From: Thauera sp. GDN1
GTDB taxonomy: Bacteria > Pseudomonadota > Gammaproteobacteria > Burkholderiales > Rhodocyclaceae
Length of the DNA: 64,000 nt
Assembly (NCBI RefSeq): GCF_029223545.1
Contig: NZ_CP097870.1
Coordinates: forward strand, 3,348,001 to 3,412,000
Direction: 5' to 3'
Shown: in pieces, positions 42,014 to 53,366 of the stretch
How positions within the stretch are numbered: position 1 is the first letter of the stretch
Layout: every line of letters starts with the position of its first letter
The notes under the pieces: model-generated
What the model was told of the DNA's origin: nothing
The model's input: the letters and a program-made list of their open reading frames with translations, nothing else
The model's database searches: none
Program-made: the position numbers and the translations under genes

Positions 42014-42394
42014 TCAGTCGACGACCAGGACCAGGTCGGCCTCGACCAGCGCGCCGCGCGGCAGCTCGCGCACGCCGACGGTGGCTCGCGCCGGGAAGGG
42101 CTCGACGAAGCAGGACTTCATGATCTCGTTGACCACGCCGAAGTTGGACAGGTCGGTCAGGTAGATGGTGAGCTTGACTGCATCGGCCAGCGAGCCGCCG
42201 GCCGCCTCGGCCACCGCCTTCAGGTTGGCGAACACCTGGCGGGACTGGGCCTCGATGCCGTCCACCATTTCCATCGTGGCGGGGTCGAGTCCGATCTGGC
42301 CGGACAGGAAGACCTGGTTGCCGGCCTTGACCGCCTGCGAGTAGGGGCCGATGGCCGCGGGCGCTTTGGGGGTGGAGATGATCTGACGAGCCAT
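42014..42394 (-). CDS. ridA: RidA family enamine/imine deaminase
   Basis: A 126-residue trimeric cytoplasmic protein that hydrolyses reactive 2-aminoacrylate and related imines. Conserved parts are [22 protein letters not shown] and the C-terminal block [21 protein letters not shown], where the Arg binds the substrate carboxylate and the Glu assists. I chose the ATG at 42394 because GGAGG lies 8 nt upstream; the ATG at 42400 would be only 2 nt away. It precedes recG on the same strand and is divergent from the DUF218 gene. Confidence 0.92.
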   Translation of the reverse strand: MARQIISTPKAPAAIGPYSQAVKAGNQVFLSGQIGLDPATMEMVDGIEAQSRQVFANLKAVAEAAGGSLADAVKLTIYLTDLSNFGVVNEIMKSCFVEPFPARATVGVRELPRGALVEADLVLVVD

Positions 42395-42402
42395 GGACAT
42401 TG

Positions 42403-42407
42403 CCTCC
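42403..42407 (-). promoter_or_regulatory. Ribosome-binding site that decides the ridA start
   Basis: GGAGG on the minus strand stands 8 nt before the ATG at 42394 but only 2 nt before an in-frame ATG at 42400, which favours the shorter protein. Confidence 0.7.
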
Positions 42408-42576
42408 GCAAGGACAAAGCCGGCATTGTACCTGCGCCCCGGCGGGCGTGCCCCGTTGCCAAGGGCTGGCAAGCGGACGATCGCCGGGCGTCCAGTCACG
42501 CGCCGTGGGCACGGCGGAAGCCGCGATAATGCTCGCGCCACCGCAACCCGACGAACGACCACAGCAGCGCGCCAAC

Positions 42577-43374
42577 ATGAGCTTCGACCTTCCCCTCCCG
42601 GATCTCGCCACCCTCCTCTTCTGGCTGAAGAAATCCGTTTCCGTGCTGCTCCTGCCGCCACTGATGCCCATCCTGCCGGTGATCGCCGGTCTGCTGCTGA
42701 TGCGTCGCCACCCGCGCCTGGGCAAGGGGCTGGCGTGGTCGGGCGTGGCACTCAACCTGCTGCTGATCGCCCCGTTCAGCGTCAGCTGGCTGGTCGGGCT
42801 GGTCGAGCATCCGCAGGCGCTCGACGCAGCGGCCGCGCGCCGGGCACAGGCCATCGTGGTGCTCGGTGCGGGTCGCCGCACCCACGCCCCCGAGTTCGGC
42901 GGCGAGACGGTCAATCGGCTGGCCCTCGAGCGCCTGCGCTACGCGGCCCGGCTGGCGCGCGAACGCGGCCTGCCCATCCTGGTCAGCGGCGGCGCGCCGC
43001 GCGGCGACACGCCCGAGGCGGCGCTGATGGCGCAGGTGCTGCAGGAGGATTACGGCCTGAAGCCACGCTGGGTGGAAGGCGCTTCCCGGGACACCCGCGA
43101 GAACGCGCAGTTCTCCGCCGTTCATCTGCAGGCGGCCGGCATGCGCCGCATCCTTCTCGTCACCCACGCGATGCACATGAAGCGGGCGCGCGACGCGTTC
43201 GAGGCCGCCGGCCTGGAGGTCATCCCCGCTCCGACGGCCTGGCTGGGCGGCGGCGAGCACGACACCGGGGGCGACCAGTCGCTCGCCCTCTTCCCCAGCC
43301 AGAACACGGCCTACGCCGGCTGGTTCGCCATGCACGAGCTGCTCGGCCAGCTCGCCTACCGCCTCAGCCGCTGA
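42577..43374 (+). CDS. DUF218 (YdcF/SanA/ElyC-like) membrane protein
   Basis: A 265-residue protein with two N-terminal membrane segments (about 20-42 and 50-72) and a periplasmic or cytoplasmic DUF218 domain. The domain includes [60 protein letters not shown] and [21 protein letters not shown], the family's conserved Gly, Glu/Asn and His segments. ElyC in E. coli of similar layout is linked to cell-envelope precursor metabolism, but the biochemical role is not settled. It is convergent with the nqr operon. Confidence 0.85.
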   Translation: MSFDLPLPDLATLLFWLKKSVSVLLLPPLMPILPVIAGLLLMRRHPRLGKGLAWSGVALNLLLIAPFSVSWLVGLVEHPQALDAAAARRAQAIVVLGAGRRTHAPEFGGETVNRLALERLRYAARLARERGLPILVSGGAPRGDTPEAALMAQVLQEDYGLKPRWVEGASRDTRENAQFSAVHLQAAGMRRILLVTHAMHMKRARDAFEAAGLEVIPAPTAWLGGGEHDTGGDQSLALFPSQNTAYAGWFAMHELLGQLAYRLSR

Positions 43375-43400
43375 GCGCCCGCACCTCGATCCACAGCATG

Positions 43401-43440
43401 AAAAAACCCGCATCCGCCGGATACCGGTGTGATGCGGGTT
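43401..43440 (-). terminator. Rho-independent terminator of the nqr operon
   Basis: AACCCGCATC (43405-43414) and GATGCGGGTT (43431-43440) form a 10-bp stem; read on the minus strand it ends in a run of T. It lies about 57 nt past the nqrF stop and between convergent genes, so it may serve both. Confidence 0.85.
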
Positions 43441-43496
43441 CTCGTCACCGGCGCCGCGGCGGGCGAACTGCCCCGCGCGCGGCCTGGCGGTCGGCC

Positions 43497-44720
43497 TCAG
43501 CCGCCGAAGTCGTCGAGCATGATGTTCTCGCGCTCGACGCCGAGGTCCAGCAGCATCTTGATCACCGCGGCGTTCATCATCGGCGGGCCGCACATGTAGA
43601 ACTCGCAGTCCTCGGGGGCCGGATGGTCCTTGAGGTAGTGCTCGTACAGCACGTTGTGGATGAAGCCGGTGTAGCCGGTCCAGTTATCCTCCGGCAGCGG
43701 GTCGGACAGCGCCAGGTGCCAGGTGAAATTCGGGTTCTCGGCCGCGAGCTTGTTGAACTCGTCGACATAGAAGGCCTCGCGCATCGAGCGCGCGCCGTAC
43801 CAGAAGGTGATCTTGCGCGTGCTGTGCAGGCGCTTGAGCTGGTCGAAGATGTGCGAACGCATCGGCGCCATGCCCGCGCCACCGCCGATGAACACCATCT
43901 CGTTGTCGGTGTCGCGCGCGAAGAACTCGCCGAACGGACCGTACACCGTGACCTTGTCGCCCTTCTTGAGGTTGAACACCCAGGACGACATCTTGCCAGG
44001 CGGGATGTCGTCGCGGCCCGGCGGCGGGCTGGCGACGCGGATGTTGAACTTCACCACGCCCTTCTCTTCGGGGTAGTTCGCCATCGAGTAGGCACGGATC
44101 ACGGTCTCGTCGACCTTGGACACGTAGCGCCACAGGTTGAACTTGTCCCAGTCGCCGCGGTACTCGTCCTGGATGTCGAAGTCCTTGTAGTTGACGACGT
44201 GGGGCGGACACTCGAGCTGCACGTAGCCACCGGCGCGGAAATCGACGTTCTCGCCCTCGGGCAGGCGCAGCGTGAGTTCCTTGATGAAGGTGGCGACGTT
44301 GGGGTTGGAGTCGACGGTGCATTCCCACTTCTTGACGCCGAACACCTCTTCCGGGACCTCGATCTTCATGTCCTGCTTGACCGGGGTCTGGCAGGACAGG
44401 CGCCAGCCTTCCTTGGCGTCGCGCTTGGTGAAGTGCGATTCCTCGGTCGGCAGCATCGAGCCGCCGCCTTCCTTGACCACGCACTTGCACTGCGCGCAGG
44501 TGCCGCCGCCGCCACAGGCCGAGGGCAGGAACAGGCCGTTGCCGGCCAGAGTCTGCAGCAGCTTGCCGCCGGCGGGCACGGTGATCTTCTTCTCGCCGTT
44601 GATGTCGATGGTCACGTCGCCGCTGGCGACGAGCTTGGAGCGGGCAGCGATGATGAACACGGCCAGCGCGAGCACGATGGCGGTGAACATCCCGATGCCG
44701 AGAAAGATTTCGGTATTCAT
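43497..44720 (-). CDS. nqrF: Na+-translocating NADH:quinone reductase subunit F
   Basis: A 407-residue membrane-anchored subunit that oxidises NADH and passes electrons to a 2Fe-2S centre. One N-terminal membrane segment (about 7-27) is followed by the ferredoxin domain with [16 protein letters not shown] and a fourth Cys in WRLSCQTPV. The FAD motif is [11 protein letters not shown] and the NADH region has [16 protein letters not shown]. It is the last gene of nqrABCDEF and is followed by a terminator; no apbE or nqrM gene comes after it. Confidence 0.96.
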   Translation of the reverse strand: MNTEIFLGIGMFTAIVLALAVFIIAARSKLVASGDVTIDINGEKKITVPAGGKLLQTLAGNGLFLPSACGGGGTCAQCKCVVKEGGGSMLPTEESHFTKRDAKEGWRLSCQTPVKQDMKIEVPEEVFGVKKWECTVDSNPNVATFIKELTLRLPEGENVDFRAGGYVQLECPPHVVNYKDFDIQDEYRGDWDKFNLWRYVSKVDETVIRAYSMANYPEEKGVVKFNIRVASPPPGRDDIPPGKMSSWVFNLKKGDKVTVYGPFGEFFARDTDNEMVFIGGGAGMAPMRSHIFDQLKRLHSTRKITFWYGARSMREAFYVDEFNKLAAENPNFTWHLALSDPLPEDNWTGYTGFIHNVLYEHYLKDHPAPEDCEFYMCGPPMMNAAVIKMLLDLGVERENIMLDDFGG

Positions 44721-44735
44721 CGTTTCACGGTTTCC

Positions 44736-45344
44736 TTAGAGCTGCACGCCCGAGAAGGACATGAAGCCGAGCGACATCAGGCCGATGGTGATGAAGGTGA
44801 TGCCCAGGCCCTGCAGGCCCTCGGGCACGTCGCTGTACTTGAGCTTCTCGCGGATGCCGGCGAGCAGCGCGATCGCCAGCGCCCACGAGGCACCCGAACC
44901 GATGCCGTACACCGTGCTCTCGGCCAGGTTGTAGTCGCGCTCCACCATGAACAGCGAACCCGCCATGATCGCGCAGTTCACCGTGATCAGCGGCAGGAAC
45001 ACGCCGAGCGCGTTGTAGAGGCTGGGCACGTACTTGTCGAGCAGCATCTCGAGGATCTGCACGATCGCCGCGATCACACCGATGTAGGACAGCAGGCCGA
45101 GGAAGGACAGATCGACGTCGGGCAGTCCCGCCCACGCCAGCGCGCCCTCGCGCAGCAGGTAGGTGTAGATCAGGTTGTTGGCCGGCACGGTGATGGTCTG
45201 CACCACGATCACCGCGACGCCGAGGCCGATCGCGGTCTCTACCTTCTTCGAGATGGCGATGAAGGTGCACATGCCGAGGAAGAAGGCGAGCGCCATGTTC
45301 TCGATGAACACGGCCCGCACGAAGAGGCTCAGATAGTGTTCCAT
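44736..45344 (-). CDS. nqrE: Na+-translocating NADH:quinone reductase subunit E
   Basis: A 202-residue polytopic subunit with about six membrane segments. It begins [20 protein letters not shown] and contains [14 protein letters not shown] and [17 protein letters not shown]; the symmetric half with Cys residues in NqrD and NqrE helps hold an iron centre between them. Homologous to RnfA. Gaps to nqrD and nqrF are 1 and 15 nt. Confidence 0.95.
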   Translation of the reverse strand: MEHYLSLFVRAVFIENMALAFFLGMCTFIAISKKVETAIGLGVAVIVVQTITVPANNLIYTYLLREGALAWAGLPDVDLSFLGLLSYIGVIAAIVQILEMLLDKYVPSLYNALGVFLPLITVNCAIMAGSLFMVERDYNLAESTVYGIGSGASWALAIALLAGIREKLKYSDVPEGLQGLGITFITIGLMSLGFMSFSGVQL

Positions 45345-45345
45345 G

Positions 45346-46014
45346 TCAGAAGGCCTCCTTTTCCACGACCTGCGGCGCCATCCGGAAGGCGGGTTTCTCC
45401 ACCTGCTCCTTGCGCCAGGTGCGCAGCGCCCAGATCAGCAGGCCGATCAGGAAGAACGCCGAGGGCGGCAGCAGCAGCAGGCCGTTGGGGACGTACCAGC
45501 CGCCATCCTTGGCGAGCGCGATGATCTCGACGCCGAACAGCTTGCCGGCACCGAACAGCTCGCGGATCACGCCCAGGGTCAGCAGCACCACGCTGTAGCC
45601 CAGGCCGTTGCCGATGCCGTCCCAGAACGAGAGCACCGGCGGATTCTGCATCGCGAAGGCCTCCGCGCGGCCCATCACGATGCAGTTGGTGATGATCAGG
45701 CCGACGAACACCGAGAGCTGCTTGGACAGGGCGAAGGCGTAAGCCTTCAGGAACTGGTCCACGACGATGACCAGCGAGGCGATGATCACCATCTGCACGA
45801 TCATGCGGATCGAGCTCGGGATCTGGTTGCGGATCATCGAGATGAACAGGTTCGAGAACCCGGTCACCAGGGTCAGCGCGATCGACATGACCAGCGCGGT
45901 CTTCAGGTTGGACGTGACCGCGAGCGCCGAACAGATGCCGAGGATCTGCAGGCCGATCGGGTTGTTGGCGAAGACCGGATTGAACAGGACTTCCTTTACG
46001 GTGGGTTTGGACAT
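45346..46014 (-). CDS. nqrD: Na+-translocating NADH:quinone reductase subunit D
   Basis: A 222-residue polytopic subunit with about six membrane segments, paired with NqrE. Diagnostic stretches are [23 protein letters not shown] and [20 protein letters not shown], the latter with the conserved Cys. Homologous to RnfE. The C-terminus is cytoplasmic and charged. Very short gaps (1-2 nt) to nqrC and nqrE indicate one operon. Confidence 0.95.
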   Translation of the reverse strand: MSKPTVKEVLFNPVFANNPIGLQILGICSALAVTSNLKTALVMSIALTLVTGFSNLFISMIRNQIPSSIRMIVQMVIIASLVIVVDQFLKAYAFALSKQLSVFVGLIITNCIVMGRAEAFAMQNPPVLSFWDGIGNGLGYSVVLLTLGVIRELFGAGKLFGVEIIALAKDGGWYVPNGLLLLPPSAFFLIGLLIWALRTWRKEQVEKPAFRMAPQVVEKEAF

Positions 46015-46016
46015 GA

Positions 46017-46802
46017 TCAGGCCCCCTGGGTACGGAGTTTGGCGAGATAGGGGCCGAAGCCCTGCTCACCGAGCCAGAACTGGAGCAGGCGATCGACGCC
46101 GTTGCTGGTCAGCGTGGCGCCGGCGAGCGCGTCGACCTGGTGCTTCGCGTCCGGGCTGGCGGGATCGACGCCGCCCTTGACGATGCGGATCACCGGCTTG
46201 CCCTGCTCGTCGAACAGCGACTTGCCCGGCCACAGCGCCTTCCACTTCGGATTGTCGACCTCGCCGCCCAGGCCCGGGGTCTCGGCGTGCTGGTAGAAGC
46301 CGAGACCGACCACGGTGTTGAGATCGCCCTTGAGCGCGACGAAGCCATGCAGCGTGGACCACAGACCGTAACCGCGCACCGGCAGGATCACGGACTCCAG
46401 CCTGCCGTCCTGCTCCACCATGTACACCGTGGTGAAGCGCTCGCGGCGCTTGATCAGAGCGATGTCTTCCTCGCCGGCGAGGGCGTCGGAGAGCTTGGGG
46501 TCGCGCGCCGCCTTGAGCGGGTCGAACAGGTTCGGATCGTGGGCGTCGGAGTACTCGCCGGTCTCGAGATCCACCACCCGCGCCTTGATGCGGTCAGAGA
46601 ACAGGTCCTTGACCGCGCGCGAGGACATGCCGTCCTCGCCCAGGCCGGCGATCGACAGGATGCTGCGCTGCTTGTCGAGCTGGCGGTTCTCGATCTGCAC
46701 CGGCTTCAGCGACACCGCCGCGCCGGCCACGAAGACCGAGCTCACCAGGCTGACGGCGAGCGCCACCATCAGCGTGCGACTCGTCGATTCTTTAGTGGAC
46801 AT
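46017..46802 (-). CDS. nqrC: Na+-translocating NADH:quinone reductase subunit C
   Basis: A 261-residue subunit with one N-terminal membrane segment (about 11-31) and a periplasmic FMN domain. The flavin-attachment site is [15 protein letters not shown], in which a Thr receives FMN by phosphoester bond, the job of the ApbE transferase. [23 protein letters not shown] and [15 protein letters not shown] are also family signatures. The ATG at 46802 overlaps the nqrB end by 11 nt; a TTG three codons upstream is less likely. Confidence 0.95.
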   Translation of the reverse strand: MSTKESTSRTLMVALAVSLVSSVFVAGAAVSLKPVQIENRQLDKQRSILSIAGLGEDGMSSRAVKDLFSDRIKARVVDLETGEYSDAHDPNLFDPLKAARDPKLSDALAGEEDIALIKRRERFTTVYMVEQDGRLESVILPVRGYGLWSTLHGFVALKGDLNTVVGLGFYQHAETPGLGGEVDNPKWKALWPGKSLFDEQGKPVIRIVKGGVDPASPDAKHQVDALAGATLTSNGVDRLLQFWLGEQGFGPYLAKLRTQGA

Positions 46803-48006
46803 TTCGTGCAAGCCTCCGCTTGATGTTGGCCGCGATCACGAAATGGTCGATCAGCGGCGCACACAGGTTGGCGAACAGGATGGCGAGCATGATGCCTTCC
46901 GGGAAGGCCGGGTTCACGACGCGCACCAGCACGGTCATCACCCCGACCACGGCACCGAAGATCCACTTGCCGGTGTTGGTCATCGAGGCCGACACCGGAT
47001 CGGTGGCCATGAACATCATGCCGAAGGCGAAGCCGCCCATCACCAGATGCCAGTGCCAGGGCACGGCGAACATCGGGTTGGTGTCGGAGCCGATGGCGTT
47101 GAACAGCAGGCTGGAAGCGATCATGCCCAGCATCACGCCGGCGACGATGCGCCACGAGGCGATCTTCATGATCAGCAGCACCCCGCCGCCGAGCAGGATG
47201 GCGAGGGTGCTGGTCTCGCCGATCGAGCCGTGCACCGTACCGAGGAAGGCGCTCATCCAGTCGATGCCGGCGCCGGCGACCGCCTCGATGCCACCGGCAG
47301 CGCCGAGCGACAGCATGGTGGCGCCGGTGTAGCCATCGACCGCCGTCCACACCGCGTCACCCGAGATCTGCGCCGGATAGGCGAAGTACAGGAATGCACG
47401 GCCGGCGAGCGCGGGATTGAGGAAGTTCTTGCCGGTTCCGCCGAACACTTCCTTCGCGATCACCACGCCGAAGCTGATGCCCAGGGCCACCTGCCACAGC
47501 GGGATGTCGGGCGGGCAGGCCAGAGCGAACAGCACCGAGGTGACGAAGAAGCCCTCGTTGACCTCGTGCTTGCGGATCGACGCAAACAGCACTTCCCAGA
47601 AGCCGCCGACGATGAAGGTGACCAGGTAGATCGGCAGGAAGTAGGCCGCGCCGTGGATGAAGTTGTCCCACAGGCTGCCGGGGTCGAAGCCGGCGAATGC
47701 GCCGATCAGGCCGATGCGCCAGCCTTCCTGCGCCGCCATCAGCTCGGCGCTGCCGGCGAGGATGGTGTTGGCCTGGTAGCCGACGTTCCACATGCCGAAG
47801 AACATGGCCGGGAAGGTGCACAGCCAGACCGTGATCATCATGCGCTTGAGGTCGAGCCCGTCGCGCACGTGGGCGGTGGTGCGGGTGACCAGCGCCGGCT
47901 TGTAGAGCGCGGTGTCGACCGCCTCGTACAGGGCGTAGTACTTCTCGTACTTGCCGCCTTTCTCGAAATGATGCTCGATGCTGTCGAGCCAGGAGCGCAG
48001 ACTCAT
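46792..48006 (-). CDS. nqrB: Na+-translocating NADH:quinone reductase subunit B
   Basis: A 404-residue polytopic subunit with about ten membrane segments that forms the Na+ path and binds riboflavin and a covalent [18 protein letters not shown] contains the FMN-accepting Thr. [24 protein letters not shown] and [22 protein letters not shown] are highly typical of NqrB. The operon order A-B-C-D-E-F is the standard one. Confidence 0.96.
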   Translation of the reverse strand: MSLRSWLDSIEHHFEKGGKYEKYYALYEAVDTALYKPALVTRTTAHVRDGLDLKRMMITVWLCTFPAMFFGMWNVGYQANTILAGSAELMAAQEGWRIGLIGAFAGFDPGSLWDNFIHGAAYFLPIYLVTFIVGGFWEVLFASIRKHEVNEGFFVTSVLFALACPPDIPLWQVALGISFGVVIAKEVFGGTGKNFLNPALAGRAFLYFAYPAQISGDAVWTAVDGYTGATMLSLGAAGGIEAVAGAGIDWMSAFLGTVHGSIGETSTLAILLGGGVLLIMKIASWRIVAGVMLGMIASSLLFNAIGSDTNPMFAVPWHWHLVMGGFAFGMMFMATDPVSASMTNTGKWIFGAVVGVMTVLVRVVNPAFPEGIMLAILFANLCAPLIDHFVIAANIKRRLARNVH

Positions 48007-48008
48007 GC

Positions 48009-49686
<1,678 letters not shown>

Positions 49687-50886
49687 TCAGACACGCTCGA
49701 AGACGCCCGCCGCCCCCATGCCGGTGCCGATGCACATGCTGATCATGCCCCAGCGCAGCCCGGGCTCGCGCTGCATCGCCGCCATCAGCGTCGCGGTGCG
49801 GATCGCCCCGGTGGCGCCCAGCGGATGGCCGAGCGCGATCGCGCCGCCGAGCGGATTCACCCTCGCTGGATCCATGTCGAGTTGGCGCATCACCGCCAGT
49901 GCCTGCGCGGCGAAAGCCTCGTTGAGCTCGGTCCAGCCGAGGTCGCCCATCTGCACCCCGGCACGCGCCAGCGCGCGCGGGATCGCCTCGACCGGGCCGA
50001 TGCCCATGAGTTCGGGCGGCACGCCGGCCACCGCGAAGCTGGCAAAGCGCGCGATCGGCTTCACATCGTAGCGCTTCACCGCGGCCTCGCTCATCAGCAG
50101 CACCGCGGCGGCGCCGTCGGACATCTGCGAGCTGTTGCCGGCGGTGACCGAGCCGCGCGCGGCGAACACCGGCTTGAGCTTCGCCAGCTTGTCTGCCGCG
50201 GCGTCGGGACGCGGGCCCTCGTCGTTTTCGACCACGCGCTCGGCGATGCGCACCGTGCCGTCGGTCCCCGGCGCGTAGGACTTCACCGTATAGGGCAGGA
50301 TCTCGTCGGCAAAATGGCCGGCTGCGATCGCGGCGCAGGCGCGGCGATGCGACTCGACGGCGAAGGCGTCCTGGTCCTCGCGACTCACCTTCCACTGCTG
50401 CGCCACCTTCTCGGCGGTCAGGCCCATGCCGTAGGCGATGGAGAGGCTCTCGGCGCGCGCGAAGATCTCCGGGTTGAGGCTGACCTTGTTGCCCATGATC
50501 TGCGGCATCGCGCTCATGCTCTCGGTGCCGGCCGCGATCATCACGTCGGCCTCGCCCAGGCGGATGCGGCTGGCGGCGTCGGCCACCGCCTGCAGGCCGG
50601 AAGCGCAGAAGCGGTTGATGGTGATGCCGGGCACGGCATCGGGAAGGCCCGCCAGCAGCAGGCCGATGCGCGCCACGTTCATGCCCTGCTCGGCTTCCGG
50701 CATCGCGCAGCCGGTGATGACGTCGCCGATCTCGCCGGCGTCGAGGTTCGGCACCCGGGCCACCAGCTCGCGCAGCACGGTGGCCAGCATGTCGTCCGGG
50801 CGCACGTGGCGGAAGGCGCCGTTGCGCCTGGCCACCGGCGTGCGCACGGCGGCGACGATGTAGGCGTCCTGAATCTGTTTGCTCAT
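49687..50886 (-). CDS. Acetyl-CoA C-acyltransferase (3-ketoacyl-CoA thiolase)
   Basis: A 399-residue thiolase that cleaves 3-ketoacyl-CoA with CoA. The nucleophilic Cys is in TINRFCASGLQAVADAASRI; the base His in NPLGGAIALGHPLGATGAI; and the second Cys in MISMCIGTGMGAAGVFE. WTELNEAFAAQAL is also typical. A GAGGAAACAAGC site precedes the ATG at 50886. It is 14 nt downstream of the FadN-like hydratase/dehydrogenase gene, so the two form a functional pair like B. subtilis FadA/FadN. It is one of two thiolases in this cluster. Confidence 0.94.
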   Translation of the reverse strand: MSKQIQDAYIVAAVRTPVARRNGAFRHVRPDDMLATVLRELVARVPNLDAGEIGDVITGCAMPEAEQGMNVARIGLLLAGLPDAVPGITINRFCASGLQAVADAASRIRLGEADVMIAAGTESMSAMPQIMGNKVSLNPEIFARAESLSIAYGMGLTAEKVAQQWKVSREDQDAFAVESHRRACAAIAAGHFADEILPYTVKSYAPGTDGTVRIAERVVENDEGPRPDAAADKLAKLKPVFAARGSVTAGNSSQMSDGAAAVLLMSEAAVKRYDVKPIARFASFAVAGVPPELMGIGPVEAIPRALARAGVQMGDLGWTELNEAFAAQALAVMRQLDMDPARVNPLGGAIALGHPLGATGAIRTATLMAAMQREPGLRWGMISMCIGTGMGAAGVFERV

Positions 50887-50900
50887 GCTTGTTTCCTCGA

Positions 50901-53282
50901 TCAGTTGCGCAGCGGCTTGCCGGTTTCCAGCATGTGCGCGATGCGCTGCTGGGTCTTTTCGGTCTTCAGCAACTCGACGAACTGCGCGCGCTCGACGTCC
51001 AGGATCCACTGCTCGCTCACCCGGCTGTTGGTGTCGACCTCGCCGCCGCACAGCGCGGTGGCCGCGGCCTTCGCGACGCGGTAATCGTGGGCGGAGATGA
51101 AGCCGCCCTCGGCCATGTTCACCAGCATCATTTCGCAGGTGGCGACACCGTTGCGCCCGGCCACGGTGACCGCCGGATTCACCAGCGCCGGCCGCCACGC
51201 CGACTCCGCCATCGCCCGCGCGCGGCGGATCGCGGCGTGGAGAATCTCGTTGGCGTTGAACACGACGTCGTCGCCGGCACGGCCGAAGCCGAGCGCGATG
51301 GCCTCCTGTGCGCTCTTGGCCACCGTCGCCATGGCGATGGTCTGGAAGGCGTTCTGGATGTAGGGGAAGACGTCGCCACCCGCGGCGCGCTGCGCCAGCG
51401 TATGCGCTTGCAGCGCGAACTCCTTGCTGCCGCCGCCTGCCGGGATCAGGCCCACGCCCGCCTCCACCAGGCCGACGTAGCTCTCGAGCGCGAACACCCG
51501 GTGCGCGGCGTGCATCACGAACTCGCAGCCGCCACCCAGCGCCATGCCCTGCACCGCGGCCACCACCGGCACCTGCGCGTGCTTGATCGCCATCGAGGTG
51601 CGCTGGAAGCGGGCAACCATCTTCTCCAGCAGATCGAACTGCCCGGCGCGGCAGGCCTCGCCCACCTGCTGCAGGTTGGCACCGACCGCGAACGACGCCG
51701 GCTGCCAGATCACCAGGCCGTCGAGGTCGATCTCGGCGCGCGCGATCGCCTCCAGCATGCCGTCCATGACCTCGTCGCCGATCGCGTGCATCTTGGAGGT
51801 GATCGACACGATGCCGATGCGCGCGTCCTGGTCGGCGCGCCGCCACAGGCGGACGCCGGCGTTCTCCCACAGGGTCTCGCCGCGGTCGTCGGGCGCCTCG
51901 CCGAGCACGCGGTCGGGGTAGAGCTGACGCTGGTACACCGGCAGCGCGGAGCGCGGCTTCAGGGTGTTCTCGGCCGCGCTGTAGGAGCCGGCTGGCGCAT
52001 GCACGCCTTCTCGCTCGAACACCCACGCGGGCAGCGGCACGTCGGACATCGCGCGGCCGTGGGCGATGTCGTCGCGGATCATCTCGGCCACCGCCTTCCA
52101 GCCCGCCGCCTGCCAGGTCTCGAACGGCCCCTGCGCCCAGCCGAAGCCCCAGCGCATGGCCAGGTCGATGTCGCGCGCGTTGTCGGCGATGTCGGCCAGG
52201 TGCACCGCGCAGTAGTGGAACACGTCGCGGAAGATGGCCCACAGGAACTGCGCCTGCGGATGCGGGTGCGCGGCGAGCTGGACGAACTTCTCCGCCGGAT
52301 TCCTCAGCTTCAGGATGTCCTCGACGTCGGGGAAGACTTCGCCGCCGCTGTCGCGATAGTCCTGCAGGTGCAGGTCGAGCACCTGGATCTGCCTGCCCTG
52401 CTTGCGATAGATGCCGGCCTTGGTCTTCTGCCCGAGCGCCCCCTTGGCGATCAGGGCCTGCAGCCATTCGGGCGTCCTGAAGTGCGCGCGCCAGGGATCG
52501 TCGGGCAGCGTCGCCTGCATGGTGCCGAGCACGTGCACCAGGGTGTCGAGGCCGACCACGTCGGCGGTGCGGAAGGTCGCGCTCTTGGGGCGGCCGATGC
52601 GCGGGCCGGTGAGCAGGTCGACCTCGTCGAAGGCCAGCCCCAGGCGCTGCGTGTGGTGCAGCACGGCGAGGATGGAGAACACGCCGACGCGGTTGGCGAC
52701 GAAGTTGGGCGTGTCCTTGGCGCGCACGATGCTCTTGCCCAGGCGGGTGCTCAGCCAGGCTTCAAGGCCGTCGAGCAGCGCGGGATCGGTGGCGGCGGTC
52801 GGGATCAGCTCCACCAGCGGCATGTAGCGCGGCGGGTTGAAGAAGTGGATGCCGCAGAACTGGCTGCGGCGATCGTCGGGCATGCCGGCGGCGAGCGCCT
52901 CGATCGACAGGCCGGAGGTATTGGAAGCGAAGATCGTCCCCGCCTTCAGATGCGGCGCGACCTTGGCGTAGAGATCGAGCTTCCACTCCATCTTCTCGGC
53001 GATCGCCTCGATGACGAGGTCGCACTCGCCCAGCCGGGCGAGGTCGCTGCCGTAGTTGGCGGCCTCGATGTACTGCGCGCGATCTTTCGCGGCGAAGGGC
53101 GCCGGATCGAGCTTCCTCATGCCGGCGATCGCCTTGTCCACGATGCCGTTGGCCGGGCCTTCCCTGGCCGGCAGGTCGAACAGGATCACCGGTACGTCGG
53201 CGTTGGCGCAATGGGCTGCGATCTGCGCCCCCATGACGCCGGCGCCAAGCACGGCGACTTTGCGGATGATGAGACGGCTCAT
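50901..53282 (-). CDS. FadN-type 3-hydroxyacyl-CoA dehydrogenase/enoyl-CoA hydratase
   Basis: A 793-residue two-domain protein in which the dehydrogenase domain comes first. VAVLGAGVMGAQIAAHCANADV near the N-terminus is the NAD-binding fold, and FASNTSGLSIEALAAGM with GIHFFNPPRYMPLVELIP forms its catalytic region. The crotonase domain is C-terminal, with AVQGMALGGGCEFVMHAAHRV and VEAGVGLIPAGGGSKEFAL. This is the order of FadN, opposite to FadB/FadJ. The ATG at 53282 has GGAGAA upstream. It pairs with the thiolase gene that follows. Length agrees with FadN (about 790). Confidence 0.93.
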   Translation of the reverse strand: MSRLIIRKVAVLGAGVMGAQIAAHCANADVPVILFDLPAREGPANGIVDKAIAGMRKLDPAPFAAKDRAQYIEAANYGSDLARLGECDLVIEAIAEKMEWKLDLYAKVAPHLKAGTIFASNTSGLSIEALAAGMPDDRRSQFCGIHFFNPPRYMPLVELIPTAATDPALLDGLEAWLSTRLGKSIVRAKDTPNFVANRVGVFSILAVLHHTQRLGLAFDEVDLLTGPRIGRPKSATFRTADVVGLDTLVHVLGTMQATLPDDPWRAHFRTPEWLQALIAKGALGQKTKAGIYRKQGRQIQVLDLHLQDYRDSGGEVFPDVEDILKLRNPAEKFVQLAAHPHPQAQFLWAIFRDVFHYCAVHLADIADNARDIDLAMRWGFGWAQGPFETWQAAGWKAVAEMIRDDIAHGRAMSDVPLPAWVFEREGVHAPAGSYSAAENTLKPRSALPVYQRQLYPDRVLGEAPDDRGETLWENAGVRLWRRADQDARIGIVSITSKMHAIGDEVMDGMLEAIARAEIDLDGLVIWQPASFAVGANLQQVGEACRAGQFDLLEKMVARFQRTSMAIKHAQVPVVAAVQGMALGGGCEFVMHAAHRVFALESYVGLVEAGVGLIPAGGGSKEFALQAHTLAQRAAGGDVFPYIQNAFQTIAMATVAKSAQEAIALGFGRAGDDVVFNANEILHAAIRRARAMAESAWRPALVNPAVTVAGRNGVATCEMMLVNMAEGGFISAHDYRVAKAAATALCGGEVDTNSRVSEQWILDVERAQFVELLKTEKTQQRIAHMLETGKPLRN

Positions 53283-53321
53283 GCGGTTCTCCGGATGGCG
53301 GAAAATGCTGGACGCAAGAGA

Positions 53322-53353
53322 CACGGCCCGCGCCGGGAGCGACGCGGGCCGTG
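53322..53353. repeat. Hairpin between FadL and FadN genes
   Basis: CACGGCCCGC (53322-53331) and GCGGGCCGTG (53344-53353) form a 10-bp stem with a 12-nt loop, just after the FadL stop codon. There is no T-run, so it may be an mRNA-stabilising or weak terminating hairpin. Confidence 0.5.
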
Positions 53354-53366
53354 AGCGAGGCGTCGA

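Noticed and set aside
42393..45524. 1043-residue plus-strand frame opposite nqrE/nqrF
   Set aside because: Shadow of the nqr genes; biased composition and no domain.
53322..53353. Intrinsic terminator between FadL and FadN genes
   Set aside because: The stem is strong but has no T-run on either strand, so it is listed only as a hairpin.
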